The notes: generated by a model from the letters alone, not told the origin. Counted from the first letter of the stretch, positions 25,775 to 34,505 are shown. The stretch is DNA of 64,000 nucleotides from CAZAQK01 sp964535825 (GCA_964535825.1 CAZHUC010000001.1:310001-374000), one strand, 5' to 3'. A program made the numbers and translations.

Positions 25775-26923
25775 CTAACGTTCCTGTACCGATTCTTTCT
25801 TGGGGAAGGCATTATACAAGGCATTGGCAAGTTCGCCAGCATAGTAAGCGGCTTGTGCATCAGCCGGCACATACTCAACCAACGCTGCTTTGATACGTTT
25901 TTTGATCTCTGTATCAGATCCCGCGCCTTTGCCTGCCTGAATAGCATCAATGCCTGCCTGCGCATTATCGGCATAAGGTTCAAATATTGCCCTAAGAACG
26001 GCCTCAGCGATGGGCTTTTTATTCGCCAGCATTTCCGGGCTAAGTCCGGGCAGGTTTCCTACGGCTTCAGTAATGCCGGCATCAAGGGCAATTAGTGTAT
26101 TTATTCTATCAGCTTTTTGAATTTGCTGTATTCGTTCGTCAATGCCTTTGATCACATCCCTATTATGGTTGGCGAGTATGTTGATCTCGCCATGTAGACT
26201 ATTGCATCGATCAAAAAAGTGTTTGATGTCGATGTCTTCAGCGGTCTTGATAGTAAAGCCTAACCCATCGCTTGTGGTATTTGTTGTGATGGCAATGCCT
26301 TGCAGTGGGAAGACCGTACTGAAGAGCTCCTGCATCTTTGCGGCGATCTCTTTAATATTCGGTAGTTCATGCATATCGTCATGGAAACTGAACAGGAATT
26401 TCCTGTCACTATGGGTTTCTTCGATCTGGTAATGCACATCTCCGATCATGTATTCTTCGCATTTCAGAGGGGTAGCTTGCCTTTGTCCATCATTGGATCT
26501 GTATCCTTCACCAGAATCAGGTGCAGGGATTTTTAATTGAATATCCCGCATGGTGAGTGCCAGCCCATCTTCAAGGTTGCCAGAAGTTCTCACGTTGGTT
26601 TGCAGGTGCTCTAGCCATTCACGAGCAATGCTAAAAAATTCATCTGGTGTCGGTTTGATCTCGTCATCTTTGCTGCCGTAACTGATCTGGTAGCCAATGC
26701 TTTTTGAGGTATCGAACTGTTTTGAGAAGGCAGGAAAATCAACGGCATTATAAGCTTTCACAAGCATTTTTAATATGCCAAGTTTTAGCTTAAGAAGTTC
26801 AGCGGGTGGCACGTGCGCGTTCTTGTCGATATGTATTCTGACGGTCGGCATTTCAGTGTCTGGTGAGGACTCCAGAATCACGGAAGTATCGTTGATGATA
26901 TATTGTTTACGCGCCGAGCCCAT
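25775..26923 (-). CDS. Protein of unknown function, first gene of a two-gene unit (382 aa)
   Basis: 382 residues without signal peptide or membrane helix. An N-terminal beta-rich domain (residues 8-35) is followed by alternating helices and a second beta-like module (about 170-235). A helical C-terminal half contains ANHNRDVIKGIDERIQQIQ (coiled-coil-like) and ends in YYAGELANALYNAFPKKES. The last motif resembles the C-terminus of the next gene. No catalytic signature was recognised. The start ATG at 26923 faces a convergent terminator region at 26.99 kb. Function unknown; an orphan or lineage-specific family is possible. Confidence 0.6.
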   Translation of the reverse strand: MGSARKQYIINDTSVILESSPDTEMPTVRIHIDKNAHVPPAELLKLKLGILKMLVKAYNAVDFPAFSKQFDTSKSIGYQISYGSKDDEIKPTPDEFFSIAREWLEHLQTNVRTSGNLEDGLALTMRDIQLKIPAPDSGEGYRSNDGQRQATPLKCEEYMIGDVHYQIEETHSDRKFLFSFHDDMHELPNIKEIAAKMQELFSTVFPLQGIAITTNTTSDGLGFTIKTAEDIDIKHFFDRCNSLHGEINILANHNRDVIKGIDERIQQIQKADRINTLIALDAGITEAVGNLPGLSPEMLANKKPIAEAVLRAIFEPYADNAQAGIDAIQAGKGAGSDTEIKKRIKAALVEYVPADAQAAYYAGELANALYNAFPKKESVQER

Positions 26924-26990
26924 TCTTAAACCAATTTTTATTAAGGCTAATTAATAAACAAAAGCTGAAAGCCTATGTCCAGCATAAACA

Positions 26991-27019
26991 AAAAAGGAGG
27001 CTAAAAAGCCTCCTTTTTT
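26991..27019 (-). terminator. Rho-independent terminator of the Ala-rich gene
   Basis: An 11-base stem AAAAAGGAGGC/GCCTCCTTTTT (26991-27001 and 27008-27018) with a 6-base loop. Read on the minus strand it ends in a U-run, 20 bases after the stop of the Ala-rich protein. Confidence 0.85.
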
Positions 27020-27038
27020 ATTATTATCAGATAACTGA

Positions 27039-27389
27039 TTACTGAGCCGGAGCAGCAGCTGGCGCTTCAGCAGGAGCAGCAGCATCAGCGGCAGGAGCGT
27101 CAGCAGCAGGAGAAGCTTCAGCGGGTGCCATAGCATCTTTAGCGGCATCAGCAGCGTCAGAAGCAGCTTCAGCGGTTGCATCAGCAGCATCAGAAGCGGC
27201 TTCAGAGGTTGCTTCAGCAGCATCTTCTACAGCTTCTGCAGTCGCATCAGCAGCATCGCTGATAGCATCGCTCATTGGGCTTTCAGAGGTGCTTGCGGTA
27301 TCCATTGCAGGCTGTTTGCCAGAGAACATCATGGCAACTACAACAACGGCAACGAGTGTTACTACTACATAAAGAAGGTTCTTATTCAT
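27039..27389 (-). CDS. Membrane-anchored Ala/Glu/Asp-rich low-complexity protein (116 aa)
   Basis: An N-terminal membrane helix (LLYVVVTLVAVVVVAMMF) is followed by about 90 residues made almost entirely of Ala, Asp, Glu, Ser and Thr. The repeats approximate D-A-A-D-A-T-A-E-A with a period of 11-15, consistent with a long amphipathic helix, and the end is Pro/Ala-rich. A TTG five codons upstream is also open; the ATG at 27389 with GGAG nearby is preferred. The low-complexity repeat could expand or contract by slippage. The gene is monocistronic with its own terminator. The function may be structural in the periplasm; this is a guess from composition. Confidence 0.7.
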   Translation of the reverse strand: MNKNLLYVVVTLVAVVVVAMMFSGKQPAMDTASTSESPMSDAISDAADATAEAVEDAAEATSEAASDAADATAEAASDAADAAKDAMAPAEASPAADAPAADAAAPAEAPAAAPAQ

Positions 27390-27502
27390 GGGGTTAGACT
27401 CCAAATGGTAAGTGTTTATAACAGTTGAACCAACCCCTTATAACGCCATTGGTTTTTATTCCAAGCCTTTTTTAATAACATTACAGAGATTTAACAAAAC
27501 AC

Positions 27503-27530
27503 TTGCGTAGATACCCGTATTCGCTATACT
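27503..27530 (+). promoter_or_regulatory. Probable promoter of the rimP operon
   Basis: TTGCGT at 27503-27508 and TATACT at 27525-27530 with a 16-base spacer. Transcription would start close to 27537, directly in front of the attenuator-like hairpin. Confidence 0.55.
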
Positions 27531-27536
27531 GCGAAC

Positions 27537-27567
27537 AAAGGTGGGCGAGAGCCCGCCTTTTTATTTT
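27537..27567 (+). terminator. Terminator-like hairpin in the rimP leader (possible attenuator)
   Basis: A 10-base stem AAAGGTGGGC/GCCCGCCTTT (27537-27546 and 27551-27560) with a GAGA tetraloop and one G-U pair is followed by TTATTTT. It sits between the putative promoter and the rimP start at 27601, so readthrough is needed for expression. The position resembles the rimP-leader attenuators reported for gammaproteobacteria. A role in NusA autoregulation is an inference. Confidence 0.6.
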
Positions 27568-27600
27568 ACCTGATTTTTGACTTGGAAATAAGGCTAAGTT

Positions 27601-28101
27601 GTGGATTTAATTGAAAAGATAACATCGATCATTGAGCCATCATTGACTGATATGGGCTATGTCATCGTTCAGATGAAGATGGCCGATGGCGAACGCCGCA
27701 AGACCCTGACCATCATGGCTGAGCGCAAAGATGGTGTGGTGATGGGGTTTGACGACTGTACGGATATAAGCCGTGTGGTGGGCGCGTTGCTTGAGGTCGA
27801 TGATCCGATTTCAGGTGCTTACAACCTTGAGGTCTGCTCGCCCGGTATCGACCGGCCGCTGACCAGACCGGAAGACTATACGAAGTACGCAGGCTACGAA
27901 GCAAAAATTGAAACGCAGCTGCCGATCGATGGCCGTAAGCGTTTCCGCGGGGTGCTGAAGGGCATGAATGACAACAAAGTGACGATGAATCTGGAAGGTA
28001 CGGACGCATTGATCCCGCTTTCCAATATTCGTACGGCGAAATTAGTAATGACGGATGAACTGATCGCAGAGCATCTGAAAAAACAGAAACAAAAGAAATA
28101 A
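27601..28101 (+). CDS. rimP: Ribosome maturation factor RimP
   Basis: RimP helps 30S subunit maturation. The 166-residue protein shows the family N-terminus IEPSLTDMGYVIVQMKM, a GFDDCTDISRVVGALLEVDDPI segment (residues 56-77 by position) and the motif YNLEVCSPGIDRPLTRPEDY. The C-terminal domain is SH3-like, with ANRI-type residues AKLVM. The start is GTG at 27601, with AAGG upstream. It is the first gene of rimP-nusA-infB-rbfA. Confidence 0.95.
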   Translation: MDLIEKITSIIEPSLTDMGYVIVQMKMADGERRKTLTIMAERKDGVVMGFDDCTDISRVVGALLEVDDPISGAYNLEVCSPGIDRPLTRPEDYTKYAGYEAKIETQLPIDGRKRFRGVLKGMNDNKVTMNLEGTDALIPLSNIRTAKLVMTDELIAEHLKKQKQKK

Positions 28102-28118
28102 CTTAACGAGGTATTTTT

Positions 28119-29660
28119 ATGAGCGCTACACAAGCAATTTACGGAAGCACAGAATTACTGCAGATCGCAGATGCTGTTGCCCGTGAGAAGGGTTTATCAA
28201 AGGACTCTGTCATTGAAGCGATGGAGCAGGCCATTCAGGTGGCTGGTCGCCGCAAATATGGCCATGAGCACAATATTCGCGCAGAGATCGATAAGAAATC
28301 CGGCGAAATAAAGCTGTATCGTGTGCGCACCGTCATCGAGGATCTCAGCACCATTGATGAAGAGGTGGAAAGCAAACAGGCCTATATCAGCCTCGAAGAT
28401 GCCAAGAAACTCGATAATAGCTTGAACCTTGGTGACGAGATCAAGGATATCCTGCCACCGATCGATTTCGGCCGTGTAGCCGCTCAGACCGCAAAGCAAG
28501 TGGTGCTCCAGAAGGTTCGTGATGCTGAGCGTGAAAAACAATTCAACGAATTTAAAGACAAGATCGGCGAGATCGTTAGCGGTACGGTTAAGCGTGTTGA
28601 ATATGGTAACGTGATCGTTGATTTCGGTCGTACAGAAGCCATGATTCGCCGTGATGAACTAATCCCAAGGGAAGTATTCCGCACCGGCGACCGTATCCGC
28701 GCTTACATCTCTGATGTGCGCCGTGAAAAGACCGGCCCGCAGATCTTCCTGTCTCGCGTACATCCGCAGTTCCTTGCAAAACTCTTTGCACAGGAAGTAC
28801 CAGAAATTTACGACGGTATCATTGAGATCAAAGCCGTTGCCCGTGACCCTGGCTCACGCGCTAAGATCGCTGTGATCTCTAAAGATTCTACTGTGAATCC
28901 GGTGCTTTCATGCGTGGGTGTGCGTGGTAGCCGCGTACAGGCCGTGGTGAACGAGTTGCAAGGCGAGAAGATCGACATCGTGGAATGGGCGGCTGATCCG
29001 GCTAATTTCGTGGTGAATGCGCTCTCTTCTGCGGAAGTGACCAAAGTTGTTATCGATGAAACCAAGAACCGTATTGAAATGGTTGTGCCTGATGACCAGC
29101 TGTCGTTGGCTATCGGTCGCCGTGGCCAGAACGTACGTCTTGCTTCCCAGCTGACCGGCTGGAGCATTGATATTCTGACCGAAGCAGTTGAATCTGAACG
29201 TCGCGCTGAAGAATTCAAGAACGTTTCTCAGCTCTTCGTTGAAGCACTCAACGTGGAAGAAGTTATCGCCCATCTTCTGGTGAGCGAAGGCTTCTCTTCT
29301 ATTGAGGAAGTTGCGTTCATTCCGGTTGAAGACCTCGCGGTCATCGAAGGTTTCGATGAGGCGGTTGCTCAGGAATTACATAACCGTGCACGCACCTATC
29401 TTGAATCCAAGCAGCAGGAAAGTGAGCGTAAGCTGAAAGAATTCGGCATGGATGCTTCACTCATCAGCTTTGCCGGCCTGAAACAGGAATGGTTGGAAAA
29501 ACTTGGCGAGAACAAAGTACTCACGCTGGATGATTTTGCCGATCTTTCTACCTCTGAATTGCTGGAGTTCGTTCAGGATTCAGGTCTGGATGCCGATCAG
29601 GCTGGCCAATTAATTATGGCTGCCCGCGCATCTTGGTTCGACGGGGAAGAACAAAAGTAG
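28119..29660 (+). CDS. nusA: Transcription termination/antitermination factor NusA
   Basis: NusA binds RNA polymerase and modulates pausing, termination and antitermination. Domains in order: an N-terminal polymerase-binding domain (1-125), S1 (about 133-200, with GTVKRVEYGNVIVDFGRTEA), KH1 and KH2 (200-345, DPGSRAKIAVIS, GVRGSRVQAVVNELQGEKID, AIGRRGQNVRLASQLTGW). A C-terminal helix-hairpin-helix/AR-like region follows (about 380-510) with the two repeats VSEGFSSIEEVAFI and DLAVIEGFDEAVAQELHNRA. The 513-residue length fits alphaproteobacterial NusA. RBS is AACGAGG before the ATG. The ylxR gene that often follows is missing. Confidence 0.97.
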   Translation: MSATQAIYGSTELLQIADAVAREKGLSKDSVIEAMEQAIQVAGRRKYGHEHNIRAEIDKKSGEIKLYRVRTVIEDLSTIDEEVESKQAYISLEDAKKLDNSLNLGDEIKDILPPIDFGRVAAQTAKQVVLQKVRDAEREKQFNEFKDKIGEIVSGTVKRVEYGNVIVDFGRTEAMIRRDELIPREVFRTGDRIRAYISDVRREKTGPQIFLSRVHPQFLAKLFAQEVPEIYDGIIEIKAVARDPGSRAKIAVISKDSTVNPVLSCVGVRGSRVQAVVNELQGEKIDIVEWAADPANFVVNALSSAEVTKVVIDETKNRIEMVVPDDQLSLAIGRRGQNVRLASQLTGWSIDILTEAVESERRAEEFKNVSQLFVEALNVEEVIAHLLVSEGFSSIEEVAFIPVEDLAVIEGFDEAVAQELHNRARTYLESKQQESERKLKEFGMDASLISFAGLKQEWLEKLGENKVLTLDDFADLSTSELLEFVQDSGLDADQAGQLIMAARASWFDGEEQK

Positions 29661-29675
29661 TTCATTTCAGGACAT

Positions 29676-29700
29676 TGCGGGGCAGGCGCATTGCCCCGCA
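29676..29700 (+). other. Perfect inverted repeat between nusA and infB
   Basis: A perfect 9-base stem TGCGGGGCA/TGCCCCGCA (29676-29684 and 29692-29700) with a 7-base loop lies 15 bases after nusA. No T-run follows, so it is not a standard terminator. It could be an RNA processing or stability hairpin in the polycistronic mRNA, or a single REP-like unit. Confidence 0.6.
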
Positions 29701-29753
29701 TCCTGCTTTCTATGCGCTGGACTACCAACCCTAAACCATTTATAACCAAGCAC

Positions 29754-32252
29754 ATGAGCGATAAGAACGATAAAATGAAACCTGACCAGCTGAAGATTAA
29801 CCCGAGCCGACTGCAACTGACCAAGACGGTCGAAAGTGGCACGGTGAAACAGAACTTCACGCATGGACGTTCCAAGACCGTGACGGTGGAAGTCCGCAAA
29901 ACACGCACGTTCGCCCAAGGGGCAACGGGCGGGCTGGTTGAGGTTAAGAAATCTGCACTGGGGGCTCAGGCCGCAGCGGAAAGCATGGCAGATGATGAAT
30001 CGCTCAAACATCTTACCAATGAAGAACGCCAGACACGCCTTAAGGCATTAAAAATTGCCGAAGAGGAAATGAAAAAGGCGGCAGAGCGTGTAGAGCAGGA
30101 AAAGCTGGAAAATGCAAGCAAGCCTGTAAAGCCAGCACCTAAGGTTGAAGAAGATGATTATGTGCCTTCTGCCAATGGTATCGTCACCCGTCCAACACCT
30201 GCCAAGGATATGCCGGTTGAAGTGCCGCCAGTCGAGGCAAAGCGCCCGGGGACGGCTGCGCCTGCCAGAACAGCAAAGCAACTGGAAGATGATGAGGCAG
30301 AACGTAACGAGAAGAGCAAACCTGGCAAGCTGAAACTGAAAGTAGGCGAAGAACGCCGTTCTTCTGGCAAGATCACTGTGAATCAGGCGCTTTCAAGCCT
30401 TGAGGATCAGCGTATCCGTTCACTTGCGTCTATGCGTCGTCAACGCGAAAAGGCGATGAAAAAAGCACAAGGCGTGCAGCAATCATCTGAAAAAGTTATC
30501 CGCGATGTGGTGATTCCTGAAGCGATCACCGTACAGGAACTGGCGAACCGTATGGCGGAACGCACGGTGGATGTGATCAAAACACTCATGAAGTTGGGTG
30601 TTATGGCAACGGCTACCCAGTCGATCGACGCTGATACCGCCGAGTTGGTGGTGGGCGAGTTCGGCCACAAATTCAAACGCGTTACCGAAGGTGACGTTGA
30701 GAATGTACTGAATGAGGATGTACAGGATTCAGAAGAAAATCTCCTGCCGCGTCCACCGGTCGTGACCGTGATGGGTCACGTTGACCACGGCAAAACATCA
30801 CTTCTTGATGCGCTCCGTAAGACCGATGTGGTCGCCAAGGAAGCGGGTGGTATCACCCAGCATATTGGCGCGTATCAGGTTGAGCTGGCTGGTGGCAAGA
30901 AAGTAAGCTTTCTTGATACTCCGGGTCATGAAGCCTTCACGGCTATGCGTGCCCGCGGTGCGAAAGCCACGGACATCGTTATTCTCGTAGTTGCTGCAGA
31001 TGACGGCATCATGGAGCAAACCAAAGAAGCTATCGCGCACGCTAAAGCAGCGGAAGTGCCGATCGTTGTGGCTGTAAACAAGATCGATAAACCGGGTGCT
31101 GATGCAGGGCGCGTTAAGAACGAATTGATGCAGTATGGTCTCGTGCCGGAAGAATTTGGGGGTGATACTATCGTTCTTGAGGTATCGGCCAAGACCGGCC
31201 AGAACCTTGAGCAGCTGGTTGAGACCCTCTTGCTACAGGCAGAGGTAATGGAACTTAAAGCCAACCCGAACCGTGCTGCAAGCGGTGTAGTGCTTGAATC
31301 CAAGCTCGATCAGGGCAAGGGTGTGGTGACCACCGTTCTGGTACAAAAAGGTACACTAAGGGTCGGTGAGATCGTGGTGGCAGGCCCGGCTTATGGCCGC
31401 GTTCGTATCATGCTGGATGATAAAGGCCAGCCTATGAAAGAAGCGCTGCCGGGAACACCGGTTGCCATTCTTGGCCTCAGCGCTCCGCCAGAAGCAGGGG
31501 ATTCATTCTCTGCGGTTGAGAATGAAAAGACCGCGCGTGATATTGCAGAATATCGTGAACGCCGTATCCGTGAACAGAATGTGGCACTGGCTGCGCGCAC
31601 CATGGATAATTTGTTCAGTGCAGCGGCGGGTACGAATGCCAAAGAATTGCCGATCATCATCAAAGGTGACGTGCAGGGCTCTGTTGAAGCCATTGCTGGT
31701 TCTGTGCAGAAATTCTCTGGTGAAGAAGTGGCCGTTCGTATCCTGCATAGCGGGGTAGGTGGTATCACGGAATCAGACGTATCACTGGCTAAATCAACCG
31801 GTGCGCTGATCATTGCATTCAACGTTCGCGCAGCTCCAAAAGCCAAGGAACTTGCGAATAAAGATAAGGTGAATATCCGCTATTACTCCATCATCTATGA
31901 AGTAGTGGATGACGTGAAGGCGGCGCTGTCTGGTATGTTATCACCAACACTGCGCGAGAACTTCATCGGTTATTCGGAGATCCGTCAGGTATTCAATATC
32001 AGCAAGGTGGGCAAAGTGGCTGGCTGTATGGTGACCGATGGCATCATCAAGCGCGGCTGTAAGGTTCGCTTGCTGCGTGACAATGTGGTGATCCACGAAG
32101 GTACGCTCAAAACTCTCAAGCGTTTCAAAGACGAAGTGAAGGAAGTGAAGAGCGGTACGGAGTGTGGTATGGCCTTTGAAAACTATGATGACATCCGCGA
32201 GGGCGACCAGATCGAGTGCTTCGAGGTTGAAGAGGTGGCTCGTTCCGTTTAG
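29754..32252 (+). CDS. infB: Translation initiation factor IF-2
   Basis: GTPase that places initiator tRNA on the 30S subunit. The frame is open from 29691, but the ATG at 29754 is preferred, as the 21 residues before it look unlike any IF-2 start. Domains: a charged, repetitive N-terminal region (to about 250, Lys/Glu-rich), an IF2_N-like helix domain (TVQELANRMAERTVDVIKTL), the G domain with GHVDHGKTSLLDALR (G1), DTPGHEAFTAMRARGA (G3) and VNKIDKPGAD (G4), then domains II-IV ending in GMAFENYDDIREGDQIECFE. Length is about 832 residues. It lies between nusA and rbfA in the translation operon. Confidence 0.97.
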   Translation: MSDKNDKMKPDQLKINPSRLQLTKTVESGTVKQNFTHGRSKTVTVEVRKTRTFAQGATGGLVEVKKSALGAQAAAESMADDESLKHLTNEERQTRLKALKIAEEEMKKAAERVEQEKLENASKPVKPAPKVEEDDYVPSANGIVTRPTPAKDMPVEVPPVEAKRPGTAAPARTAKQLEDDEAERNEKSKPGKLKLKVGEERRSSGKITVNQALSSLEDQRIRSLASMRRQREKAMKKAQGVQQSSEKVIRDVVIPEAITVQELANRMAERTVDVIKTLMKLGVMATATQSIDADTAELVVGEFGHKFKRVTEGDVENVLNEDVQDSEENLLPRPPVVTVMGHVDHGKTSLLDALRKTDVVAKEAGGITQHIGAYQVELAGGKKVSFLDTPGHEAFTAMRARGAKATDIVILVVAADDGIMEQTKEAIAHAKAAEVPIVVAVNKIDKPGADAGRVKNELMQYGLVPEEFGGDTIVLEVSAKTGQNLEQLVETLLLQAEVMELKANPNRAASGVVLESKLDQGKGVVTTVLVQKGTLRVGEIVVAGPAYGRVRIMLDDKGQPMKEALPGTPVAILGLSAPPEAGDSFSAVENEKTARDIAEYRERRIREQNVALAARTMDNLFSAAAGTNAKELPIIIKGDVQGSVEAIAGSVQKFSGEEVAVRILHSGVGGITESDVSLAKSTGALIIAFNVRAAPKAKELANKDKVNIRYYSIIYEVVDDVKAALSGMLSPTLRENFIGYSEIRQVFNISKVGKVAGCMVTDGIIKRGCKVRLLRDNVVIHEGTLKTLKRFKDEVKEVKSGTECGMAFENYDDIREGDQIECFEVEEVARSV

Positions 32253-32263
32253 TTGTATCTGAT

Positions 32264-32665
32264 ATGGTCAAACTCCACGATTTATTTTCCGGTAACAAAA
32301 CACCCAACCAGCGCCCGCTTCGGGTAGGTGAGGAAATTCGTCATGCGCTGGCGCATATCTTCATGCGTGGCGAAATTCATTCTATCGAATTGCTTGGTGC
32401 ATCCATTACCGTTTCCGAAGTGCGCGTAAGCCCAGACCTGAAAAATGCCACCGCATTTGTTATGCCGCTGGCCGGTGAGCAAAAAGAAGAAATGCTGGAA
32501 GCACTAAGAGCCGCCGCTCCGGAAATTCGTCACCTTGTATCCAAGCGTGTAAAGCTGCGCCATGCGCCGCGTGTACATTTCCAGCTGGATGAATCGTTCG
32601 AAGAAGCCGAACGTATCAACACGTTGCTCAAAAAACCGGAAGTGGCACGGGATCTGGAGAAATAA
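32264..32665 (+). CDS. rbfA: 30S ribosome-binding factor A
   Basis: RbfA is a cold-shock 16S rRNA processing factor with a KH-like fold. The 133-residue protein has the usual pattern: RVGEEIRHALAHIFMRGEI near the N-terminus, ITVSEVRVSPDLKNATAFVMPL, then LVSKRVKLRHAPRVHFQLDES. It follows infB by 11 bases and is the last gene of the rimP-nusA-infB run before a strand switch: the next gene lies on the opposite strand. The start ATG at 32264 is the first available. Confidence 0.96.
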   Translation: MVKLHDLFSGNKTPNQRPLRVGEEIRHALAHIFMRGEIHSIELLGASITVSEVRVSPDLKNATAFVMPLAGEQKEEMLEALRAAAPEIRHLVSKRVKLRHAPRVHFQLDESFEEAERINTLLKKPEVARDLEK

Positions 32666-32670
32666 TAATA

Positions 32671-33519
32671 TTAGCGGCCTACTTCTTTGCCGCGTTCCTT
32701 TGTTGTTGAAGGCACAACTTCGCCACTTTTAAGGCTACCATCAAGAGCAAAATCCAGTTTCTTCAAGGCATTCGTATTATCAACCGCATCGGTGATCGCC
32801 TTGGCACCGGTATGACCGGCTTCACCAAGTTTAGATAGTTCCGGCATAGTACCTATCTGCCAGCGACTTTCGCCTTGGGGGACATCAAAAGTATAGATCT
32901 GCTTGCCCATCAGTTTCCCGTCTGGTGCATCTATCTGCCACGTTGCCGCTTGCAGAGCCTGTTGGGTCATTACGCCTTTGATCTTGAAATTATTCTGCAG
33001 GAAGTCATTGGTCTTTTTTTCCAGTTCTTCACCCGTTGCACCGGTTTTTTCTGCCAGCACTTCCTTGGCTAGATTCTTTACACCGCCATCCTGAATGAAA
33101 CCCGCTATGATCTGCTGCTCTTTATCAAATGCTTTTCGGTATTGCTCTTTATTCTCTGGGGTCTGCTGCAGGCTGCTGTATTTTTCTACGAAGCGTTCCT
33201 TGTTGAGAATAAGGTCGGCATCCACCAACATGGTTACTTTGGTGTTGTTGTCTGCAATATTGCCGATCAGTTCTTTGAGTTTGCTGGTATCTTGCACGAA
33301 TTTATCGGGCGATTTATCGCCTTCTGGTTTGCGCAGGAAGAAAAAGGCCTGATCTGTGGCCAGCATGGTAACACTACCAGACCCTGCTAATTTAGGAAAA
33401 TCGACGGCTTGAAAACCAGACGGATATTTATCTGACGCGGCATAGCCAGCATCCTTACCATCCCCTTCAGATTTAAGTTTTTGGTAGCTTTGTTTAATAG
33501 GTGGATCTTGAAAAGCCAT
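32671..33519 (-). CDS. Protein of unknown function inserted between rbfA and truB (282 aa)
   Basis: 282 residues, soluble, highly polar and charged, with no signal peptide, membrane helix or recognised domain. It begins with a Lys/Asp/Ser-rich tail (residues 1-36), followed by an alpha/beta region (DFPKLAGSGSVTMLATDQ), a long Lys/Glu-rich helical section (about 105-180) and a strand-rich end. It lies on the minus strand inside the otherwise plus-strand ribosome gene cluster and so interrupts the rbfA-truB junction. The stop is 5 bases from the rbfA stop. It looks lineage-specific. Confidence 0.6.
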   Translation of the reverse strand: MAFQDPPIKQSYQKLKSEGDGKDAGYAASDKYPSGFQAVDFPKLAGSGSVTMLATDQAFFFLRKPEGDKSPDKFVQDTSKLKELIGNIADNNTKVTMLVDADLILNKERFVEKYSSLQQTPENKEQYRKAFDKEQQIIAGFIQDGGVKNLAKEVLAEKTGATGEELEKKTNDFLQNNFKIKGVMTQQALQAATWQIDAPDGKLMGKQIYTFDVPQGESRWQIGTMPELSKLGEAGHTGAKAITDAVDNTNALKKLDFALDGSLKSGEVVPSTTKERGKEVGR

Positions 33520-33578
33520 AATATTTGAAAACTAGGTGGTTTTATTGATTCAGTTAGTCTACCAGATACATAAAATTT

Positions 33579-34487
33579 ATGTATGACACTTTAATGAATA
33601 ATATGGTTAAGAATAAAAACAATCTAAACGGCTGGATTATAATAGATAAACCGCTTGGAATGAGCTCGGCAAAGGCCGTGGGTAAGGTAAAGTGGCTGCT
33701 AAAGCCCGCCAAGATCGGTCATGCCGGCACGCTAGACCCTTTAGCCTCAGGAATACTACCCTTAGCCCTTGGTGAAGCCACCAAGACAGTGAATTACATG
33801 ATGGATGCCAGTAAGGCCTACAGCTTCACAGTCCAGTGGGGTGCAGAGACGGAAACCGACGATAAAGAGGGGAAGATCACCCAAACCTCTGATAACAGAC
33901 CGACGACTGATGAAATAAATAATATATTACAGAAGTTTACTGGAGAGATACAACAGATCCCTCCTATCTACTCTGCTATTAAAGTGGATGGAGAACGCGC
34001 CTATGCACTGGCAAGGGGCGGCGAGGAGGTGTCACTGAAGGCCAGAGCGGTGCGGGTGGACTCTCTCGCCATCACCCAGAATACCCCTTTAGAAACCACA
34101 TTTATATGCCATTGTGGCAAGGGTACATATATTCGCTCCCTCGCGCGCGATTTCGGACGTGAATTGGGCTGCTATGGCCATGTTTCGGTCCTAAGGCGTC
34201 TAAAAGTGGGAAAATTTGATGAATCTCAGGCGATTTCACTGGAATTGCTGGAGGAAATGATGCATAAAGGCGACCTTGGTTTTTTACTACCGGTTGAATC
34301 TGCGCTGGACGACATCCCGGCGTTGGAGATAACCCCCAGCCAGGCTGGGCTGCTAAAGCAGGGGCAGTTTCTTCCCACACCATCTGTTTCTTCTGAAACT
34401 GTACTGGCGATGTGTGAAGGGCGTGCCGTTGCCATATGCAGCATAGCACATGGTCAGATGAAGCCGGTGAGAGTTTTTAACAATTAA
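33579..34487 (+). CDS. truB: tRNA pseudouridine-55 synthase TruB
   Basis: Makes pseudouridine 55 in the T-loop of tRNAs. The motif GHAGTLDPLASGILPLALGEATK contains the catalytic Asp. The KVDGERAYALARGGEEV and KGTYIRSLARDFG segments are typical of TruB, and a short C-terminal PUA-like extension is present. The start is uncertain among ATG 33579, 33594 and 33603; no strong ribosome binding site helps. About 300 residues is normal. It precedes rpsO by 18 bases on the same strand, the classical truB-rpsO-pnp order. Confidence 0.95.
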   Translation: MYDTLMNNMVKNKNNLNGWIIIDKPLGMSSAKAVGKVKWLLKPAKIGHAGTLDPLASGILPLALGEATKTVNYMMDASKAYSFTVQWGAETETDDKEGKITQTSDNRPTTDEINNILQKFTGEIQQIPPIYSAIKVDGERAYALARGGEEVSLKARAVRVDSLAITQNTPLETTFICHCGKGTYIRSLARDFGRELGCYGHVSVLRRLKVGKFDESQAISLELLEEMMHKGDLGFLLPVESALDDIPALEITPSQAGLLKQGQFLPTPSVSSETVLAMCEGRAVAICSIAHGQMKPVRVFNN

Positions 34488-34505
34488 TTATAAGGAGAAG
34501 CTGCG

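Noticed and set aside
26951..27223. A Leu-rich 90-aa frame on the same strand as the Ala-rich gene
   Set aside because: It is the same low-complexity DNA in another frame; the Ala frame has the membrane anchor, start and terminator.
29691..29753. The 21-residue extension before the IF-2 ATG
   Set aside because: It would start inside the hairpin after nusA and has no IF-2-like sequence.
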